A DNA stretch of 64,000 nucleotides, from NCBI RefSeq assembly GCF_002776695.1, contig NZ_LFJC01000003.1:2392327-2456326 (forward strand), in the 5' to 3' direction. This stretch comes from Bradyrhizobium nitroreducens (GTDB lineage Bacteria; Pseudomonadota; Alphaproteobacteria; Rhizobiales; Xanthobacteraceae). Shown in pieces: positions 9,486-20,702 of the stretch. Every line of letters starts with the position of its first letter. Position 1 is the stretch's first letter. Made by a program: the position numbers and the translations under genes. The notes beneath the pieces are model-generated. The model saw only the letters and a program-made list of their open reading frames with translations. It ran no database searches and was not told the DNA's origin.

Positions 9486-10088
9486 TTACACGTCGAAGAA
9501 CACCGTTTCGTTGTCGCCCTGAAGCCGCAGGTCGAGCCGGTAGACCGGCTTGCCGGCATCCCGCACGGCGGTCAGCGTGGCGCGGCGATCCGCCGGCACC
9601 AGCGCCAGCACGGGATCGGCGGCGTTGCCGGCCTCATCGCTGAAATAGATGCGGGTGTAGAGATGCCGCAGCATGCCGCGGCCGAACACCGCAAGGAGGA
9701 TGTGCGGCGCCTGCGGCTTACCGTCGGGATCCGGCACCGCGCCCGGCTTGATGGTCTCGAAGGAATAATTGCCGTCCTTGTCGGTGCCGCAGCGGGCAAA
9801 GCCGCGGAAGCTCGCATTCGGCAGCGCGCGCTTGTCCTGCGGGTCGGCAAAGCGGCCCTGCGCGTCCGCCTGCCAGATCTCCAGCATGCAATCCGGCACG
9901 GCAACGCCGTCACCGTCGAACACGCGGCCTTCGATACGGACGCGCTCGCCCGTGACGTCGGGGGTCAGCGTCGAATTGGTGAACGCGTCGTTCCAGGCGT
10001 ACTCGCCGGTCGGCGTCAGACCGTATTTGAAGAACGGACCGACGGTCTGCGACGGGGTGATACCGTCGGGCTTCACGGACTCTTGCAC
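9486..10088 (-). CDS. pcaG: Protocatechuate 3,4-dioxygenase, alpha subunit
   Basis: PcaG is the non-catalytic partner subunit of the enzyme that opens the protocatechuate ring between the two hydroxyls to give 3-carboxy-cis,cis-muconate, in the protocatechuate branch of the beta-ketoadipate pathway. The N-terminus ([17 protein letters not shown]) and the core ([11 protein letters not shown], then GYDKDG-like turns and [11 protein letters not shown]) are typical. As expected for the alpha subunit, the iron-ligand tyrosine/histidine set seen in PcaH is incomplete here. I choose the GTG start at 10088, one base after the pcaH stop, giving 200 aa; GGAG inside the end of pcaH serves as ribosome site. 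The pair is clearly translationally coupled. Confidence 0.93.
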   Translation of the reverse strand: MQESVKPDGITPSQTVGPFFKYGLTPTGEYAWNDAFTNSTLTPDVTGERVRIEGRVFDGDGVAVPDCMLEIWQADAQGRFADPQDKRALPNASFRGFARCGTDKDGNYSFETIKPGAVPDPDGKPQAPHILLAVFGRGMLRHLYTRIYFSDEAGNAADPVLALVPADRRATLTAVRDAGKPVYRLDLRLQGDNETVFFDV

Positions 10089-10089
10089 T

Positions 10090-10791
10090 TTAGTGGTTCT
10101 CCATGGGCGTGGCGTTCTTGCCGCGCAGCACGACGTCAAAGCGGTAGCACAGCGCCCATTCGGGCTGGGTATTCTCGAGGTCGAACGACGAGACCATCCG
10201 CGCCCGCGCCTTCTCGTCCGGCACCGAATTGAAGATCGGATCGAACGGGAATAGCGGGTCGGCCGGGAAGTACATCTGCGTCACGAGGCGCGTGACGAAG
10301 GAATGGCCGAACACCGAGAGATGGATATGCGCGGGACGCCAGGCATTGTGGTGATTGCCCCAGGGATAGGCACCCGGCTTGATGGTGACGAAGCGATAGT
10401 AGCCGCTCGCATCGCTCACGGTGCGGCCGGCGCCCGTGAAGTTCGGATCGAGCGGCGCCGGGTGCTGGTCGCGGACATGGACGTAGCGGCCGCAGGAATT
10501 GGCCTGCCAGATCTCGACCAGCGAGTTCGGCACGCCGCGACCGTCCTCATCGCGCACATGGCCGTGAACGATGATGCGTTCGCCGATCGGCTCGCCGGTG
10601 TGCTGGGTGGTGAGATCGTTGTCGCCTTCGCGCACGGTCTCATGGCCGTAGACCGGGCCGGTCAGCTCCGACAGCGTGTGGCGCATCGGGATCAAGGGCT
10701 TGTTCGGCGCACGCTTGATCGAGCTCTTGTAGTCGGGCGACAGCGGCAGCGGATGCGCCTTGTTGCTGTCCGTGGGGTAGATGAATGTCAT
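10090..10791 (-). CDS. pcaH: Protocatechuate 3,4-dioxygenase, beta subunit
   Basis: PcaH is the catalytic subunit, carrying non-heme Fe(III), of protocatechuate 3,4-dioxygenase; 233 aa is the usual length. The intradiol dioxygenase core is obvious: SLVEIWQANSCGRY, SDASGYYRFVTIKPGAY and WRPAHIHLSVFG. The HxH of the last block plus the tyrosines of the preceding ones form the iron site. The start is the ATG at 10791 with GGGAGGAG seven bases upstream; an upstream in-frame extension of 19 codons is ignored. It is followed at once by pcaG and preceded, after 118 bp, by another intradiol dioxygenase on the same strand. Confidence 0.95.
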   Translation of the reverse strand: MTFIYPTDSNKAHPLPLSPDYKSSIKRAPNKPLIPMRHTLSELTGPVYGHETVREGDNDLTTQHTGEPIGERIIVHGHVRDEDGRGVPNSLVEIWQANSCGRYVHVRDQHPAPLDPNFTGAGRTVSDASGYYRFVTIKPGAYPWGNHHNAWRPAHIHLSVFGHSFVTRLVTQMYFPADPLFPFDPIFNSVPDEKARARMVSSFDLENTQPEWALCYRFDVVLRGKNATPMENH

Positions 10792-10909
10792 AGGCGAACT
10801 CCTCCCCGGCCATTTTTGATCCGGCCGGTCAACGCTTCCGCCAATCATTATAGGATATAACTAATTTGGGGAAGCGGGTTTGGCGGGCGCCCTGCGCCCG
10901 TCAGCAGCG

Positions 10910-11803
10910 CTATTTGATCGGCGGGCGCGGCAGCACGGCCTCACCGGCCTCGAGCCGGTAGGTGTGGTCGAGCGAGTACCATGGCGTCGCGACGTCGCGC
11001 ATGGTCGGATGCGGCGCATCGTGGCGCTGGAACTTGCCGATCAGCGCCTGCGTCACCCCGAACTGCACGTCGCTGTCGATATGGGGATCGTTGGGATCGT
11101 AGACCTGCGAGATCAGGACCTTGAATCCCGGCTTGAAGATCAGGGCATGAAGATGGGCCGGTCGATAGGGGTGGCGGCCCTGCGCCGCGAGCAGGCGGCC
11201 GACCACGCCATTGGTCGGAATGGGATAGCCGACCATCATCACCGAGCGGAAGGCGAAGCGCCCATCCTGGTCGGTCGTGAACTTGCCGCGCAGGTTCATG
11301 TCGGCCTGATCGGGGTCCTGGTTCTCATAAAGGCCGACCGGCGAAGCGTGCCAGACATCGACCTCCGCACCGGCAACCGGACGGCCGTCCCTGTCGACGA
11401 CGCGGCCGTTGACGAACAGCGGCGCCCCCGGCGTCTCCGAGCGCACGATCGATCCGCCATTCTCGACCCGCGGCGAGTTCAGCCGCCAGAACGGCCCGAG
11501 CAGCGACTGATCGGTTTCGGTATTGCCCTGATCGCCATTGTTCAGCAGGCACACCAGCGGCGAGACGCCGAGCGAGCCCGCCATCAGCACGACTTCGTTG
11601 TGCGTATCGGTGGTCAGCTTGCCGAGCTCGGCGATGACCGCGGTGGCATCGCGAAACTCCTTCTCCGTCAGGCGGACATCGCGGACGAAGTCGTGCAGAT
11701 GCTTGACCAGGGACACCATGATCTGGCGCAGCCGCGGATCGGACGTCCGCTCCATCACCGCCAGCGCCGCGGCCGTGACGTCCTGCTCACGCTCGATGAT
11801 CAT
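10910..11803 (-). CDS. Intradiol ring-cleavage dioxygenase, hydroxyquinol 1,2-dioxygenase-like
   Basis: A 297-aa enzyme with the helical N-terminal dimerisation domain of catechol/hydroxyquinol dioxygenases (residues about 1-100, including LRQIMVSLVKHLHDFVRDV). The catalytic beta domain follows. Ligand candidates are the Tyr of VGLYENQDPDQ, the Tyr of MMVGYPIPTNG and the two His of RPAHLHALIFKPG. It should cleave a catechol- or hydroxyquinol-type diol to a muconate or maleylacetate. The QADMNLRGKF segment favours the hydroxyquinol subgroup; plain catechol dioxygenase is the alternative. The start is ATG 11803 with GGAAGGA eight bases upstream. It lies between pcaF and pcaH on the same strand, suggesting that a second aromatic substrate feeds the same route. 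Confidence 0.83.
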   Translation of the reverse strand: MIIEREQDVTAAALAVMERTSDPRLRQIMVSLVKHLHDFVRDVRLTEKEFRDATAVIAELGKLTTDTHNEVVLMAGSLGVSPLVCLLNNGDQGNTETDQSLLGPFWRLNSPRVENGGSIVRSETPGAPLFVNGRVVDRDGRPVAGAEVDVWHASPVGLYENQDPDQADMNLRGKFTTDQDGRFAFRSVMMVGYPIPTNGVVGRLLAAQGRHPYRPAHLHALIFKPGFKVLISQVYDPNDPHIDSDVQFGVTQALIGKFQRHDAPHPTMRDVATPWYSLDHTYRLEAGEAVLPRPPIK

Positions 11804-11819
11804 GGGGCGGTCCTTCCCT

Positions 11820-11900
11820 GTCATTCCGGGGCAGCCCGATAGGGCTGAACCCGGAATCTCGAGATCCCGGGTTCAGCCCTGACGGGCTGCCCCGGGATGA
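11820..11900. repeat. Dispersed palindrome (family A: CGTCATTCCGGGG type), copy 1
   Basis: The edges GTCATTCCGGGGCAGCCC and GGGCTGCCCCGGGATGAC are near-perfect inverted repeats, with an inner palindrome around CCGGAATCTCGAGATCCCGG. It sits between pcaF and the dioxygenase inside one co-directional gene set. Related copies are at 13232, 25748, 29731 and 38769. Confidence 0.85.
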
Positions 11901-11919
11901 CGAGACGCTGTGCGTCTCG

Positions 11920-13128
<1,209 letters not shown>

Positions 13129-13451
13129 CGTTGTTCTCCCTGAATGCCGCGGTTCGGCCAGAATTCTTCAATGACGGCGGAGTTTTAGGAGGGTGCCCGC
13201 AGCAGGTCAATTGACGGTTTCGCGGGGCAGACGTCATTCCGGGGCGCGCCATTTGGCGCGAGCCCGGAATCCATTTGTCCGCGTGACGTGCGGCCCGATA
13301 GATTCCGGGTCTGCGCCTGCCGGCGCATCCCGGAATGACGAGCGAGAATGTGGCAGCACCTCGCGCCCCCCACACGGACAACGTGGAAAACCTCCCCTAT
13401 CAAGCCAAACCGATAGGAGCAGGAAGCGAAATTTTGTAGGTTGCGCCGCCC
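13129..13451. other. 323-bp divergent intergenic region, pcaF / mutS
   Basis: No gene is seen. It holds one family-A palindrome (13232-13340) and must contain promoters for both the leftward pca set and the rightward mutS. I could not pick a convincing PcaQ/PcaR-type operator or a clear -35/-10 pair. Confidence 0.6.
13232..13340. repeat. Dispersed palindrome (family A), copy 2
   Basis: CGTCATTCCGGGGCGCG at the left edge pairs with CCCGGAATGACG at the right edge. Inner motifs GAGCCCGGAATCCAT and GATTCCGGGTCTGCG pair with each other. It is in the divergent gap between pcaF and mutS. Confidence 0.82.
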
Positions 13452-16190
13452 ATGACGATGCAACAGCCGATACAAGCACCGCCCCCCGACGAAGCGCCCG
13501 CGCCCCAGGCGGAAGCCGCCGCGCGCGTCACGCCGATGATGGAACAGTACCTGGAGATCAAGGCGGCGCATCAGGGCCTGCTGCTGTTCTACCGGATGGG
13601 CGATTTCTACGAATTGTTCTTCGAGGACGCCGAGATCGCCTCCAGAACACTCGGCATCGTGCTGACCAAGCGCGGCAAGCACCAGGGCGCCGACATCCCG
13701 ATGTGCGGCGTGCCGGTCGAACGTTCCGAGGATTATCTGCATCGCCTGATCTCGGCCGGCCACCGGGTCGCGGTCTGCGAGCAGACCGAGGATCCCGCCG
13801 CAGCCAAGGCGCGCGGCAACAAGAGCGTGGTGCGCCGCGGCGTGGTGCGGCTGGTCACGCCGGGCACGCTGACCGAGGACACGTTGCTCGATGCGCGCGC
13901 CAACAACTATCTGCTGGCGATCGCGCGGGCACGCTCATCGGCAGGCGGCGACCGCTTCGGCCTCGCCTGGATCGACATCTCGACCGCCGAATTCACGGTG
14001 CTGGAGTGTTCGGGCGGCGAGCTCGCGGCAACGCTGGCGCGGATCAATCCGAACGAGGCGATCGTCACCGATGCGCTCTACAGCGACAACGAGCTGAGCC
14101 AGACCTTGCGCGAGCTGCCGGCGGTGACGCCGCTGACCCGCGACGTCTTCGACGGCGCCACCGCCGAGAAGCGACTCTGCGACTATTTTGCGGTCGCGAC
14201 CATGGACGGCCTCGCGCAGCTCACCCGTCTGGAAGCCACGGCTGCGGCTGCTGCCGTCACCTATGTCGACCGCACCCAGGTCGGCAAGCATCCGCCGCTG
14301 TCGCCGCCCGCACGCGAGGCCTCGGGCGCGACCATGGCGATCGATCCGGCCACGCGCGCCAATCTCGAGTTGACGCGGACGCTCGCGGGCGAACGCCGCG
14401 GCTCGCTGCTCGACGCGATCGATTGCACCGTGACCTCGGCCGGTTCGCGCCTGCTGGCCCAGCGCCTGGCGGCACCGCTGACGGACGCGCCCGCAATCGC
14501 GCGGCGGTTAGACGCGGTCAGCACCTTCGTTGCCGATTCCGCCGCGCGCGAGGACATCCGCAGCATATTGCGCGGCGCGCCCGACATGTCGCGGGCGCTG
14601 GCCCGCCTCTCGGTCGGGCGCGGCGGCCCGCGCGACCTTGCCGGACTTCGCGACGGCATCATCGCCGCCGACCAGGTGCTGGCGCGGCTGGGCGAACTGG
14701 ACCATCCGCCGCAGGAGATCGCGGTGGTGATGGCGGCCTTGAAGCGACCATCGCGCGAGCTTGCTGCCGAGCTTGCGACGGCGCTCGACGATCAGCTGCC
14801 GCTGATCAAGCGCGACGGCGGCTTCGTTCGCCAGGGTTACGAACCTGCCCTCGACGAAGCGCGCAACCTGCGCGACGCCTCGCGCCTGGTGGTCGCCTCG
14901 ATGCAGGCGCGCTATGCCGACCACACGGGCGTGAAAGGCCTCAAGATCCGGCACAACAACGTGCTCGGCTATTTCGTCGAGGTCACCGCACAGCACGGCG
15001 ACAAGCTGATGTCGGCGCCGCTGAACGCGACCTTCATCCATCGCCAGACGCTGGCCGGCCAGGTGCGCTTCACCACCTCCGAGCTAGGGGAGATCGAGGC
15101 CAAGATCGCCAATGCCGGCGACCGCGCGCTCGGGCTCGAGCTCGAGATTTTCGAGCGGCTCTGCGCCAAGGCGCTCGAGATCAGCGACGATCTGCGCGCG
15201 GCCGCGCAAGGTTTCGCGCTGCTCGACGTCGCGACATCGCTGGCCAAGCTGGCGATCGACGAGAACTACGTCCGGCCCGAGGTGGATTCCTCGCTCGCCT
15301 TCGCGATCGAAGCCGGCCGCCATCCCGTGGTCGAGCAGGCCCTGAAGCGCAACGGCGAGCCGTTCATCGCCAATGCCTGCGACCTGTCACCAAACCCTGC
15401 GCAAAAGTCCGGCCAGCTCTGGCTGCTCACCGGTCCGAACATGGCCGGTAAATCGACCTTCCTGCGCCAGAACGCGCTGATTGCTCTTCTTGCCCAGATT
15501 GGCAGTTTCGTGCCGGCGACACGCGCGCGCATCGGCATCGTCGACCGCCTGTTCTCGCGCGTCGGCGCCGCCGACGATCTCGCCCGCGGCCGCTCCACCT
15601 TCATGGTGGAGATGGTCGAGACCGCGGCGATCCTCAACCAGGCCGGCGAGCGTGCGCTGGTGATCCTCGACGAGATCGGCCGCGGCACCGCGACCTTCGA
15701 CGGTCTCTCGATCGCCTGGGCCGCGATCGAGCATCTGCACGAGAGCAACCGCTGCCGCACGCTGTTCGCGACGCATTATCACGAGCTGACGGCGCTCTCG
15801 GCCAAGCTGCCGCGCATGTTCAACGCGACGGTGCGGGTGAAGGAGTGGCAGGGCAATGTCGTGTTCCTGCACGAGGTTCTGCCGGGCTCGGCCGACCGCT
15901 CCTACGGCATCCAGGTGGCCAAGCTCGCCGGCCTGCCGCCGGCCGTGATCACGCGCGCGAAATCCGTGCTCTCCAAGCTGGAGGCGCAGGACCGCGGCCA
16001 GACCGCGCGCGCCCTGGTGGACGATCTGCCGCTATTCGCAGTCCCCTCGCGCGCCGCCGCAGAAGCCGCGCCGCCGAGCGAAGCGGAACTGCTGATGGAA
16101 GCCGTGAGGGCGCTGCACCCCGACGAGATGTCCCCGCGCCAGGCGCTCGATGCGCTCTACGCGCTGAAGGCCAAGCTGCCGAAGGCGTGA
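13452..16190 (+). CDS. mutS: DNA mismatch repair protein MutS
   Basis: MutS recognises base mismatches and small loops and recruits MutL. The 912-aa length is typical of alphaproteobacterial MutS. The mismatch-reading Phe-x-Glu sits in [10 protein letters not shown] near residue 50, in domain I after a proline-rich N-terminus of about 30 residues. The ATPase domain shows Walker [11 protein letters not shown] near residue 661, Walker [16 protein letters not shown] near 738 and the signature [12 protein letters not shown]-terminal region ([11 protein letters not shown]) fits the dimer/tetramer tail. It stands alone on the plus strand. A strong double palindrome just after its stop probably ends the transcript. 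No frameshift or missing motif. Confidence 0.98.
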   Translation: MTMQQPIQAPPPDEAPAPQAEAAARVTPMMEQYLEIKAAHQGLLLFYRMGDFYELFFEDAEIASRTLGIVLTKRGKHQGADIPMCGVPVERSEDYLHRLISAGHRVAVCEQTEDPAAAKARGNKSVVRRGVVRLVTPGTLTEDTLLDARANNYLLAIARARSSAGGDRFGLAWIDISTAEFTVLECSGGELAATLARINPNEAIVTDALYSDNELSQTLRELPAVTPLTRDVFDGATAEKRLCDYFAVATMDGLAQLTRLEATAAAAAVTYVDRTQVGKHPPLSPPAREASGATMAIDPATRANLELTRTLAGERRGSLLDAIDCTVTSAGSRLLAQRLAAPLTDAPAIARRLDAVSTFVADSAAREDIRSILRGAPDMSRALARLSVGRGGPRDLAGLRDGIIAADQVLARLGELDHPPQEIAVVMAALKRPSRELAAELATALDDQLPLIKRDGGFVRQGYEPALDEARNLRDASRLVVASMQARYADHTGVKGLKIRHNNVLGYFVEVTAQHGDKLMSAPLNATFIHRQTLAGQVRFTTSELGEIEAKIANAGDRALGLELEIFERLCAKALEISDDLRAAAQGFALLDVATSLAKLAIDENYVRPEVDSSLAFAIEAGRHPVVEQALKRNGEPFIANACDLSPNPAQKSGQLWLLTGPNMAGKSTFLRQNALIALLAQIGSFVPATRARIGIVDRLFSRVGAADDLARGRSTFMVEMVETAAILNQAGERALVILDEIGRGTATFDGLSIAWAAIEHLHESNRCRTLFATHYHELTALSAKLPRMFNATVRVKEWQGNVVFLHEVLPGSADRSYGIQVAKLAGLPPAVITRAKSVLSKLEAQDRGQTARALVDDLPLFAVPSRAAAEAAPPSEAELLMEAVRALHPDEMSPRQALDALYALKAKLPKA

Positions 16191-16197
16191 CGGTGCC

Positions 16198-16288
16198 GTA
16201 GGGTGGGTTAGCCGAAGGCGTAACCCACCGATTTCACCGCTGCGCAACCAAGAGAAATGGTGGGTTACGCTGCGCTAACCCACCCTAC
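16198..16288 (+). terminator. Nested double palindrome after mutS
   Basis: Outer arms GTAGGGTGGGTTAGC (16198-16212) and its complement (16274-16288) are 15 bp and perfect. Inner arms 16218-16229 and 16259-16270 are 12 bp and perfect. The motif GGTGGGTTA is used in both. It lies between convergent mutS and the PAS-chemoreceptor gene, so it could stop both transcripts. It also has the look of a dispersed Bradyrhizobiaceae repeat. Confidence 0.65.
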
Positions 16289-16305
16289 GCTTCCGAGTGC
16301 TTAGG

Positions 16306-17982
16306 CTACGCCCGCGCCGCGATCGCGGCCGCTTCCGCGGCGGCGCGCTGCATGCTGGTCGACATCTCGTTCGTCACCGTGCTCTGCTCCTCGATGGCCG
16401 CGGCGGTCGACGTCACGTATTCGCTGACATTGTTGATCGCCTGCTTGATCGAGCCCAGCGCGCTGACCACGTCGCCGGAGATGCCGTTGAGGCTGCCGAT
16501 CTCCTGACCGATCTTGTCGGTCGCCTGCTTGGCCTGGTTGGCGAGGCTCTTCACTTCGGAGGCGACCACCGCAAAGCCGCGTCCGGCTTCGCCGGCGCGC
16601 GCGGATTCGATCGTCGCGTTCAGCGCGAGCAGGTTGATCTGCCCGGTGATGTTGTTGATGAGCTCGACGATGCCGCTCATCGCCTGCGCCGCCTCGGTGA
16701 GGCGCTGTGCCTGCGCGTCGGCCGAGGAGACCTGCTCCACCGCGCTCATCGCGGTCTCGCGGGATTTCGTCATCGCCTCGGAGATCTCCCGCACCGAGGC
16801 GTTCAGCTCCTCCGAGCCCGCCGCGACCGATTCCATCATGCCGCGGACGCGCTCGTTGCCCATGCGGACCAGCACCTGGCGCGTGGTGTCGGTGGCATAT
16901 TTCACGACCTTGAACGGCCTGCCGTTGAGGTCGAGGATCGGATTGTAGGAGGCCTGGATGTAGACCTCCTTGCCGCCCTTGCCGATGCGCTTGTATTCGG
17001 CTGCCTGGTACTGGCCGCGGTTGAGCGCCGCCCAGAACTCGCGGTACGCTGCGCCGTCGCGTTCCGAGGGCTCGACGAACATGCTGTGGTGCTTGCCCTT
17101 GATCTCGGCCAGCGAGTAGCCGAGCGCGCCGAGGAAGTTGGCATTGGCGGTGATGATCGTGCCGTCCATGTTGAACTCGATCACCGCCTGGGCCTTGTCG
17201 ATCGCCGCGATCTGGCCGGCGAGGTCGGCGTTCTTCAGCTTCTCCGCGGTGATGTCGGTCGCGAACTTGACGACGCCGTACGGCTTGCCGTTCTCGTCGA
17301 GCAGCGGATTGTAGGAGGCGAGAATCCAGACCTCGCGGCCGCCCTTGCCGATGCGCTTGAACTCGCCGGCCTGGTAGTCGCCGCGGTTGAGCGCGGCCCA
17401 GAAATCACGATAGGCGGCACCGCTCCGCTCGGCCTCGGCCACGAACAGGCTGTGATGCTTGCCCTCGATCTCGGCCAGCGAATAGCCGAGCGTCTTGCAG
17501 AAATTCTCGTTGGCGGTGACGACGGTGCCGTCGAGCTTGAACTCGATGACGGCCTGGGCACGGCTGATGGCCGCGATCTTCGACGCATCCGTCATGCTCC
17601 GGATCTTCTTCGCGGTGATCTCGGTTGCGATCTTGGCGACCATCACCGTCTTGCCGTTGCCGTCGAGCACCGGATTGTAGGATGCTTCGATCCAGACCTC
17701 GCGGCCGCCCTTCGCGATCCGCTTGAACTCGCGCGCCTGATACTCGCCGCGGTTCAATGCAGCCCAGAACGCCTTGTACTCGGCGGTGTCGCGCTGATCG
17801 GCCGGCACGAACATGGAGTGATGCTTGCCCTGGATCTCGTCGAGCCGATAGCCGAGGGCGTCGAGAAAATTCTGGTTAGCCGTGATGATCGAGCCATCGA
17901 GATTGAATTCGATCATGGCCTGCGAACGGCCAATGGCGTCGAGCCGCGCTTGCGCATCACTGTGGGACTTGCGACCGAACAT
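16306..17982 (-). CDS. Soluble methyl-accepting chemotaxis protein with three PAS domains
   Basis: A 558-aa cytoplasmic chemoreceptor with no membrane segment. Three PAS domains run in tandem, at about 10-125, 135-245 and 257-367. Each contains a version of (A/M)VIEFxLDGxxxTANxNF, LGYxLxEIxGKHHSxFV and [17 protein letters not shown]. They are so alike that internal duplication is evident. A signalling coiled coil follows (about 375-555) with the tip [19 protein letters not shown]. Related proteins (BdlA/Aer2-like) use PAS to sense redox, oxygen or ligands inside the cell; heme or flavin binding cannot be judged. I start at ATG 17982 ([11 protein letters not shown]); a 35-residue upstream extension is open but unconserved. 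No linked che genes. Confidence 0.9.
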   Translation of the reverse strand: MFGRKSHSDAQARLDAIGRSQAMIEFNLDGSIITANQNFLDALGYRLDEIQGKHHSMFVPADQRDTAEYKAFWAALNRGEYQAREFKRIAKGGREVWIEASYNPVLDGNGKTVMVAKIATEITAKKIRSMTDASKIAAISRAQAVIEFKLDGTVVTANENFCKTLGYSLAEIEGKHHSLFVAEAERSGAAYRDFWAALNRGDYQAGEFKRIGKGGREVWILASYNPLLDENGKPYGVVKFATDITAEKLKNADLAGQIAAIDKAQAVIEFNMDGTIITANANFLGALGYSLAEIKGKHHSMFVEPSERDGAAYREFWAALNRGQYQAAEYKRIGKGGKEVYIQASYNPILDLNGRPFKVVKYATDTTRQVLVRMGNERVRGMMESVAAGSEELNASVREISEAMTKSRETAMSAVEQVSSADAQAQRLTEAAQAMSGIVELINNITGQINLLALNATIESARAGEAGRGFAVVASEVKSLANQAKQATDKIGQEIGSLNGISGDVVSALGSIKQAINNVSEYVTSTAAAIEEQSTVTNEMSTSMQRAAAEAAAIAARA

Positions 17983-18363
17983 CAAACAATCTCCATCTCG
18001 AAATAGCGTGGACAGCCCGTAGGGAAGTGACCGTTGCGGCAACAACACAGCCGTATTCAAATCTACAATTCCCGCGAGTCCGTGCACTCGGATGCAGCTC
18101 GGACGAGTTCACGCTGACGACAGCGGGGTACGCTTGAGTCACTCGTAGTCGAAAAGCGCGAAGAAAGTTCTAATAGAAATGTCGGAAATCGGCGGGAGCT
18201 GGAACGACCTTCGCCCCTATCGCGATCGGGCATGAGCGTCGACGCAACTTGAAATGACGCATCTCATTCAATGGCTTGCGGAGATGCCGCGCTGCCCATC
18301 AGCGTGAAATCGACATTCCTGCACAGGGCTTTTCGCGACGCGACATCAGGTCTATCCGTAGTC
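17983..18363. other. 381-bp intergenic region with no recognised gene
   Basis: This lies upstream of the triple-PAS receptor and downstream of the membrane protein at 18364, both on the minus strand. I see no ORF with gene-like sequence, no RNA gene and no strong palindrome. The receptor promoter must be here, but I could not define it. Confidence 0.5.
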
Positions 18364-19173
18364 TCACGGCTGTTGCCGCGCCTTGTGCATCGCACGCCGG
18401 CCGAGTCCCCACAGCGTCAGGTTCCAAGCAATACAGGTTCCGAGTGCGAGACACAGGCCGACGGCCGACCCGAATGCCACCACCGCAACGTGCAGAACGG
18501 CGATTGCCATGCCGAACCCGAGCAGACCCCAGGCGGAGTTGGCCAGCACAGCGGCGGTCGGCGGGCCGCCGATACGCGGATGCAGAATCACCATGATGCT
18601 GGAGAACACTACGGGATACAGCGCGATGATGCCGCTGATGCGGGGACCGACCCAGCCGGAGGTCGAGACCACGATGGCAACAAGGGTCGCGACCAGCGCA
18701 GCCCGCATCGGCACGTCGTACCAACGGCGTGTCACCAGCGGCATCTTTACATCGCGATAGCCGGCCAGCAGCGGAATGCAGATGCCGAAAGCGATCAGGT
18801 TCGCAGCGAGGCCAGCGCTGAGCGACCAGTCGAATTGGCGGATGATGGAAGCCAGCACGATCCAGACCGCGACCGCGCTTCCGCAACTCAACAGAAGATT
18901 GTGCCGTTGCGCCAGCACGACGTAAGTGAGGCACATGAAGATCGTCGCCGCGTTGACCGGCAGGCTCGCCAGCGCCCCCTGCGCGATGAAGGCAGCGTCG
19001 TGGTCAAGCGCGAGGAAGACGTAGGAGGGCCCCGCCGACACCGGCAGTGTCGCGATCAGCGCACCGATCACCGGACCTGCGCGTTCAGTGATGATCGACG
19101 CCGACACGACGAACGCCGCCGCGATCGCCATGCGCAGGAGGAGGATGAGGAGGAAGTGAAGGTCGAGGGACAT
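18364..19173 (-). CDS. Multi-spanning membrane protein of unknown function
   Basis: A 269-aa, very hydrophobic protein with about eight predicted membrane helices (for example LHFLLILLLRMAIAAAFVV, SCGSAVAVWIVLASIIRQF, ISGIIALYPVVFSSIMVIL). A conserved-looking loop reads SASIITERAGPVIGALIATLPVSAGPSYVFLAL. The two halves may be related, since GPVIGALIATLPV resembles GPRISGIIALYPV, a possible inverted duplication. I do not recognise a named family with confidence; a transporter role is only a guess. The start ATG is clear. A long palindromic repeat separates it from the OsmC gene upstream, so shared transcription is uncertain. Confidence 0.7.
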   Translation of the reverse strand: MSLDLHFLLILLLRMAIAAAFVVSASIITERAGPVIGALIATLPVSAGPSYVFLALDHDAAFIAQGALASLPVNAATIFMCLTYVVLAQRHNLLLSCGSAVAVWIVLASIIRQFDWSLSAGLAANLIAFGICIPLLAGYRDVKMPLVTRRWYDVPMRAALVATLVAIVVSTSGWVGPRISGIIALYPVVFSSIMVILHPRIGGPPTAAVLANSAWGLLGFGMAIAVLHVAVVAFGSAVGLCLALGTCIAWNLTLWGLGRRAMHKARQQP

Positions 19174-19183
19174 CTTGGCTTCT

Positions 19184-19342
19184 TACCCTCCCCTGGAGGG
19201 GGAGGGTCGGCTCATATGAAGCGCAGCGAATATGAGACGGGGTGGGGTGACGGTCTCTCGACGGATACAGTGCCCGAGTGGAGAGATCACCCCACCCCGC
19301 TCGCGCTACGCGCGATCGACCCTCCCCCTCCAGGGGAGGGTA
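19184..19342. repeat. Long palindromic repeat (family C), copy 1
   Basis: TACCCTCCCCTGGAGGGGGA at the left pairs with its complement at the right end. Inside lie GGGGTGGGGTGA and TCACCCCACCCC arms around AGTGCCCGAGTGGAGAGA. A near-identical copy is at 21590-21757, only 2.4 kb away. Confidence 0.88.
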
Positions 19343-19349
19343 CACAGAG

Positions 19350-19859
19350 TCACATCCGCTGCATCGACACCGAGACCTTCGGGCCGTTCTTGATGGTCTG
19401 GTAGACCACGCAATAGCGCTCGGTGAGCTTCAGCAGGAGATCGAGCTTGTCCTGCGGCGCGTCGGTGTCGACCTCGAAGCGCAGACGGATCTCGGCGAAG
19501 CCGACCGGGGTCTCCTTGTCGATGCCGAGCGTGCCGCGGAAATCGAGATCGCCCTCGGCATAGACGTTCCCGGTCTTGAGCGGCACCTCGATCGCGGTGG
19601 CGACCGATTTCAGCGTGACACCGGCACAGGCGACCAAGGCTTCCAGAAGCATATCGCCCGAGCAGAGCTCGAGGCCGGAGCCGCCCGTCGCCGGATGCAG
19701 GCCCGCAAGCGCGATGGCGCGGCCCGTCTCGACCTTGCAGGCGATACCTTCGCTATCGGTGGAGCCCTTGGCCTTCAGGGTGATCAGTGCGGTCTTGGGA
19801 TCGGTCTTGTAGCGCTCCTTGATCGGAGCCTGCATCTGGCGCAGTTGGGCGGCGTCCAT
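19350..19859 (-). CDS. OsmC family protein
   Basis: A 169-aa protein of the OsmC/Ohr superfamily. The two redox cysteines expected for peroxiredoxin-like action are visible, in EALVACAGVTLKSVA and in TERYCVVYQTI. Members reduce organic or fatty-acid hydroperoxides; some have other roles. The start is ATG 19859 with GGGAGAG seven bases upstream. It is directly downstream of the ABC importer ATPase (stop 19913), 53 bp apart on the same strand, so it may be carried on that operon. If the importer brings in sulfur or nitrogen compounds, a redox partner would be reasonable, but that is a guess. Confidence 0.85.
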   Translation of the reverse strand: MDAAQLRQMQAPIKERYKTDPKTALITLKAKGSTDSEGIACKVETGRAIALAGLHPATGGSGLELCSGDMLLEALVACAGVTLKSVATAIEVPLKTGNVYAEGDLDFRGTLGIDKETPVGFAEIRLRFEVDTDAPQDKLDLLLKLTERYCVVYQTIKNGPKVSVSMQRM

Positions 19860-19912
19860 CTTGTTCTCTCCCGGAAAATTGCCCTTCGATGTACCGGCTC
19901 GGAGGGACATTG

Positions 19913-20698
19913 TCACCACCACATGGCCTGACCGGGACCCTGGGTTGCGTCGCGGTCGGGCACGCTGCGATCGAGCGAACGGTCGAGTGACGTCAGCACA
20001 CTTCGCTTGAAGTTCTCGAATAGCGGCGAATTGCGGTCGCGCGGGCGGGCGAGATTGATCTCGATCTGGTCGAACAGCCGCCCCGGCCGCGGCCGCATCA
20101 CCAGCACGCGATCGGCCAGCACCACGGCTTCATCCACGTCATGCGTGACGAGGATCAAGGTCGGGCGGGTGTCGGCCCAGAGGTCGAGCAGATGATCCTG
20201 CAGGTCGCGGCGGGTGAAGGCGTCGAGTGCGGAGAACGGCTCGTCGAGCAGGAGCACCTCGGGCTGCGGCACCAGCGCGCGGGCGATCGCGACGCGCTGC
20301 GCCTGCCCGCCGGAGAGTTCGCGCGGCCAGGCCTGCGCCTTGTCTACCAGCCCGACGCGCTCGAGCGCACGCACCACCTTCTCGCGCCGCTCGGTCGCGG
20401 GCAGATCGGTAAGGCCGAAGCCGATATTGTCGGCGACACTGAGCCAGGGCAGCAGCCGCGGCTCCTGGAAGATGATGCCGATCTTGGCGTGCGGCGAGGC
20501 GATCGCCTCATTGTCGAGCGTCACCGTGCCCGAGCTGGCGCGATCGAGCCCGGCGATGGCGCGCAGCAATGTCGACTTGCCGCAGCCGGAGCCGCCGATG
20601 ATGGCGATGATCTCGCCCTGCCTGATCTCGGCGGAGAAGCGCGCCAGCGCCGCGACGCCGTTGGGATAGGTCTTGCTGACCCGGTCGAGCGCCAGCAT
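19913..20698 (-). CDS. ABC transporter ATP-binding protein (SsuB/TauB/NrtD type)
   Basis: A 261-aa importer ATPase. Walker A is GGSGCGKSTLL, the Q-loop is FQEPRLLPWLSV, the signature is LSGGQAQRVAIARAL, Walker B is VLLLDEPFSALD and the switch His is in VTHDVDEAV. LLPWLSV and the PRPGRL tail mark the nitrate/sulfonate/taurine/aromatic-sulfonate subgroup. I start at ATG 20698, four bases after the permease stop; the longer frame overlaps the permease. The order receptor, permease, ATPase on the minus strand makes a complete importer. The substrate class is inferred from family only. Confidence 0.9.
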   Translation of the reverse strand: MLALDRVSKTYPNGVAALARFSAEIRQGEIIAIIGGSGCGKSTLLRAIAGLDRASSGTVTLDNEAIASPHAKIGIIFQEPRLLPWLSVADNIGFGLTDLPATERREKVVRALERVGLVDKAQAWPRELSGGQAQRVAIARALVPQPEVLLLDEPFSALDAFTRRDLQDHLLDLWADTRPTLILVTHDVDEAVVLADRVLVMRPRPGRLFDQIEINLARPRDRNSPLFENFKRSVLTSLDRSLDRSVPDRDATQGPGQAMWW

Positions 20699-20702
20699 CG
20701 CC

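Noticed and set aside
13193..15451. 752-aa plus-strand frame overlapping mutS in another frame
   Set aside because: MutS motifs are all in the other frame; this one starts upstream of a palindrome and reads as Arg-rich shadow.
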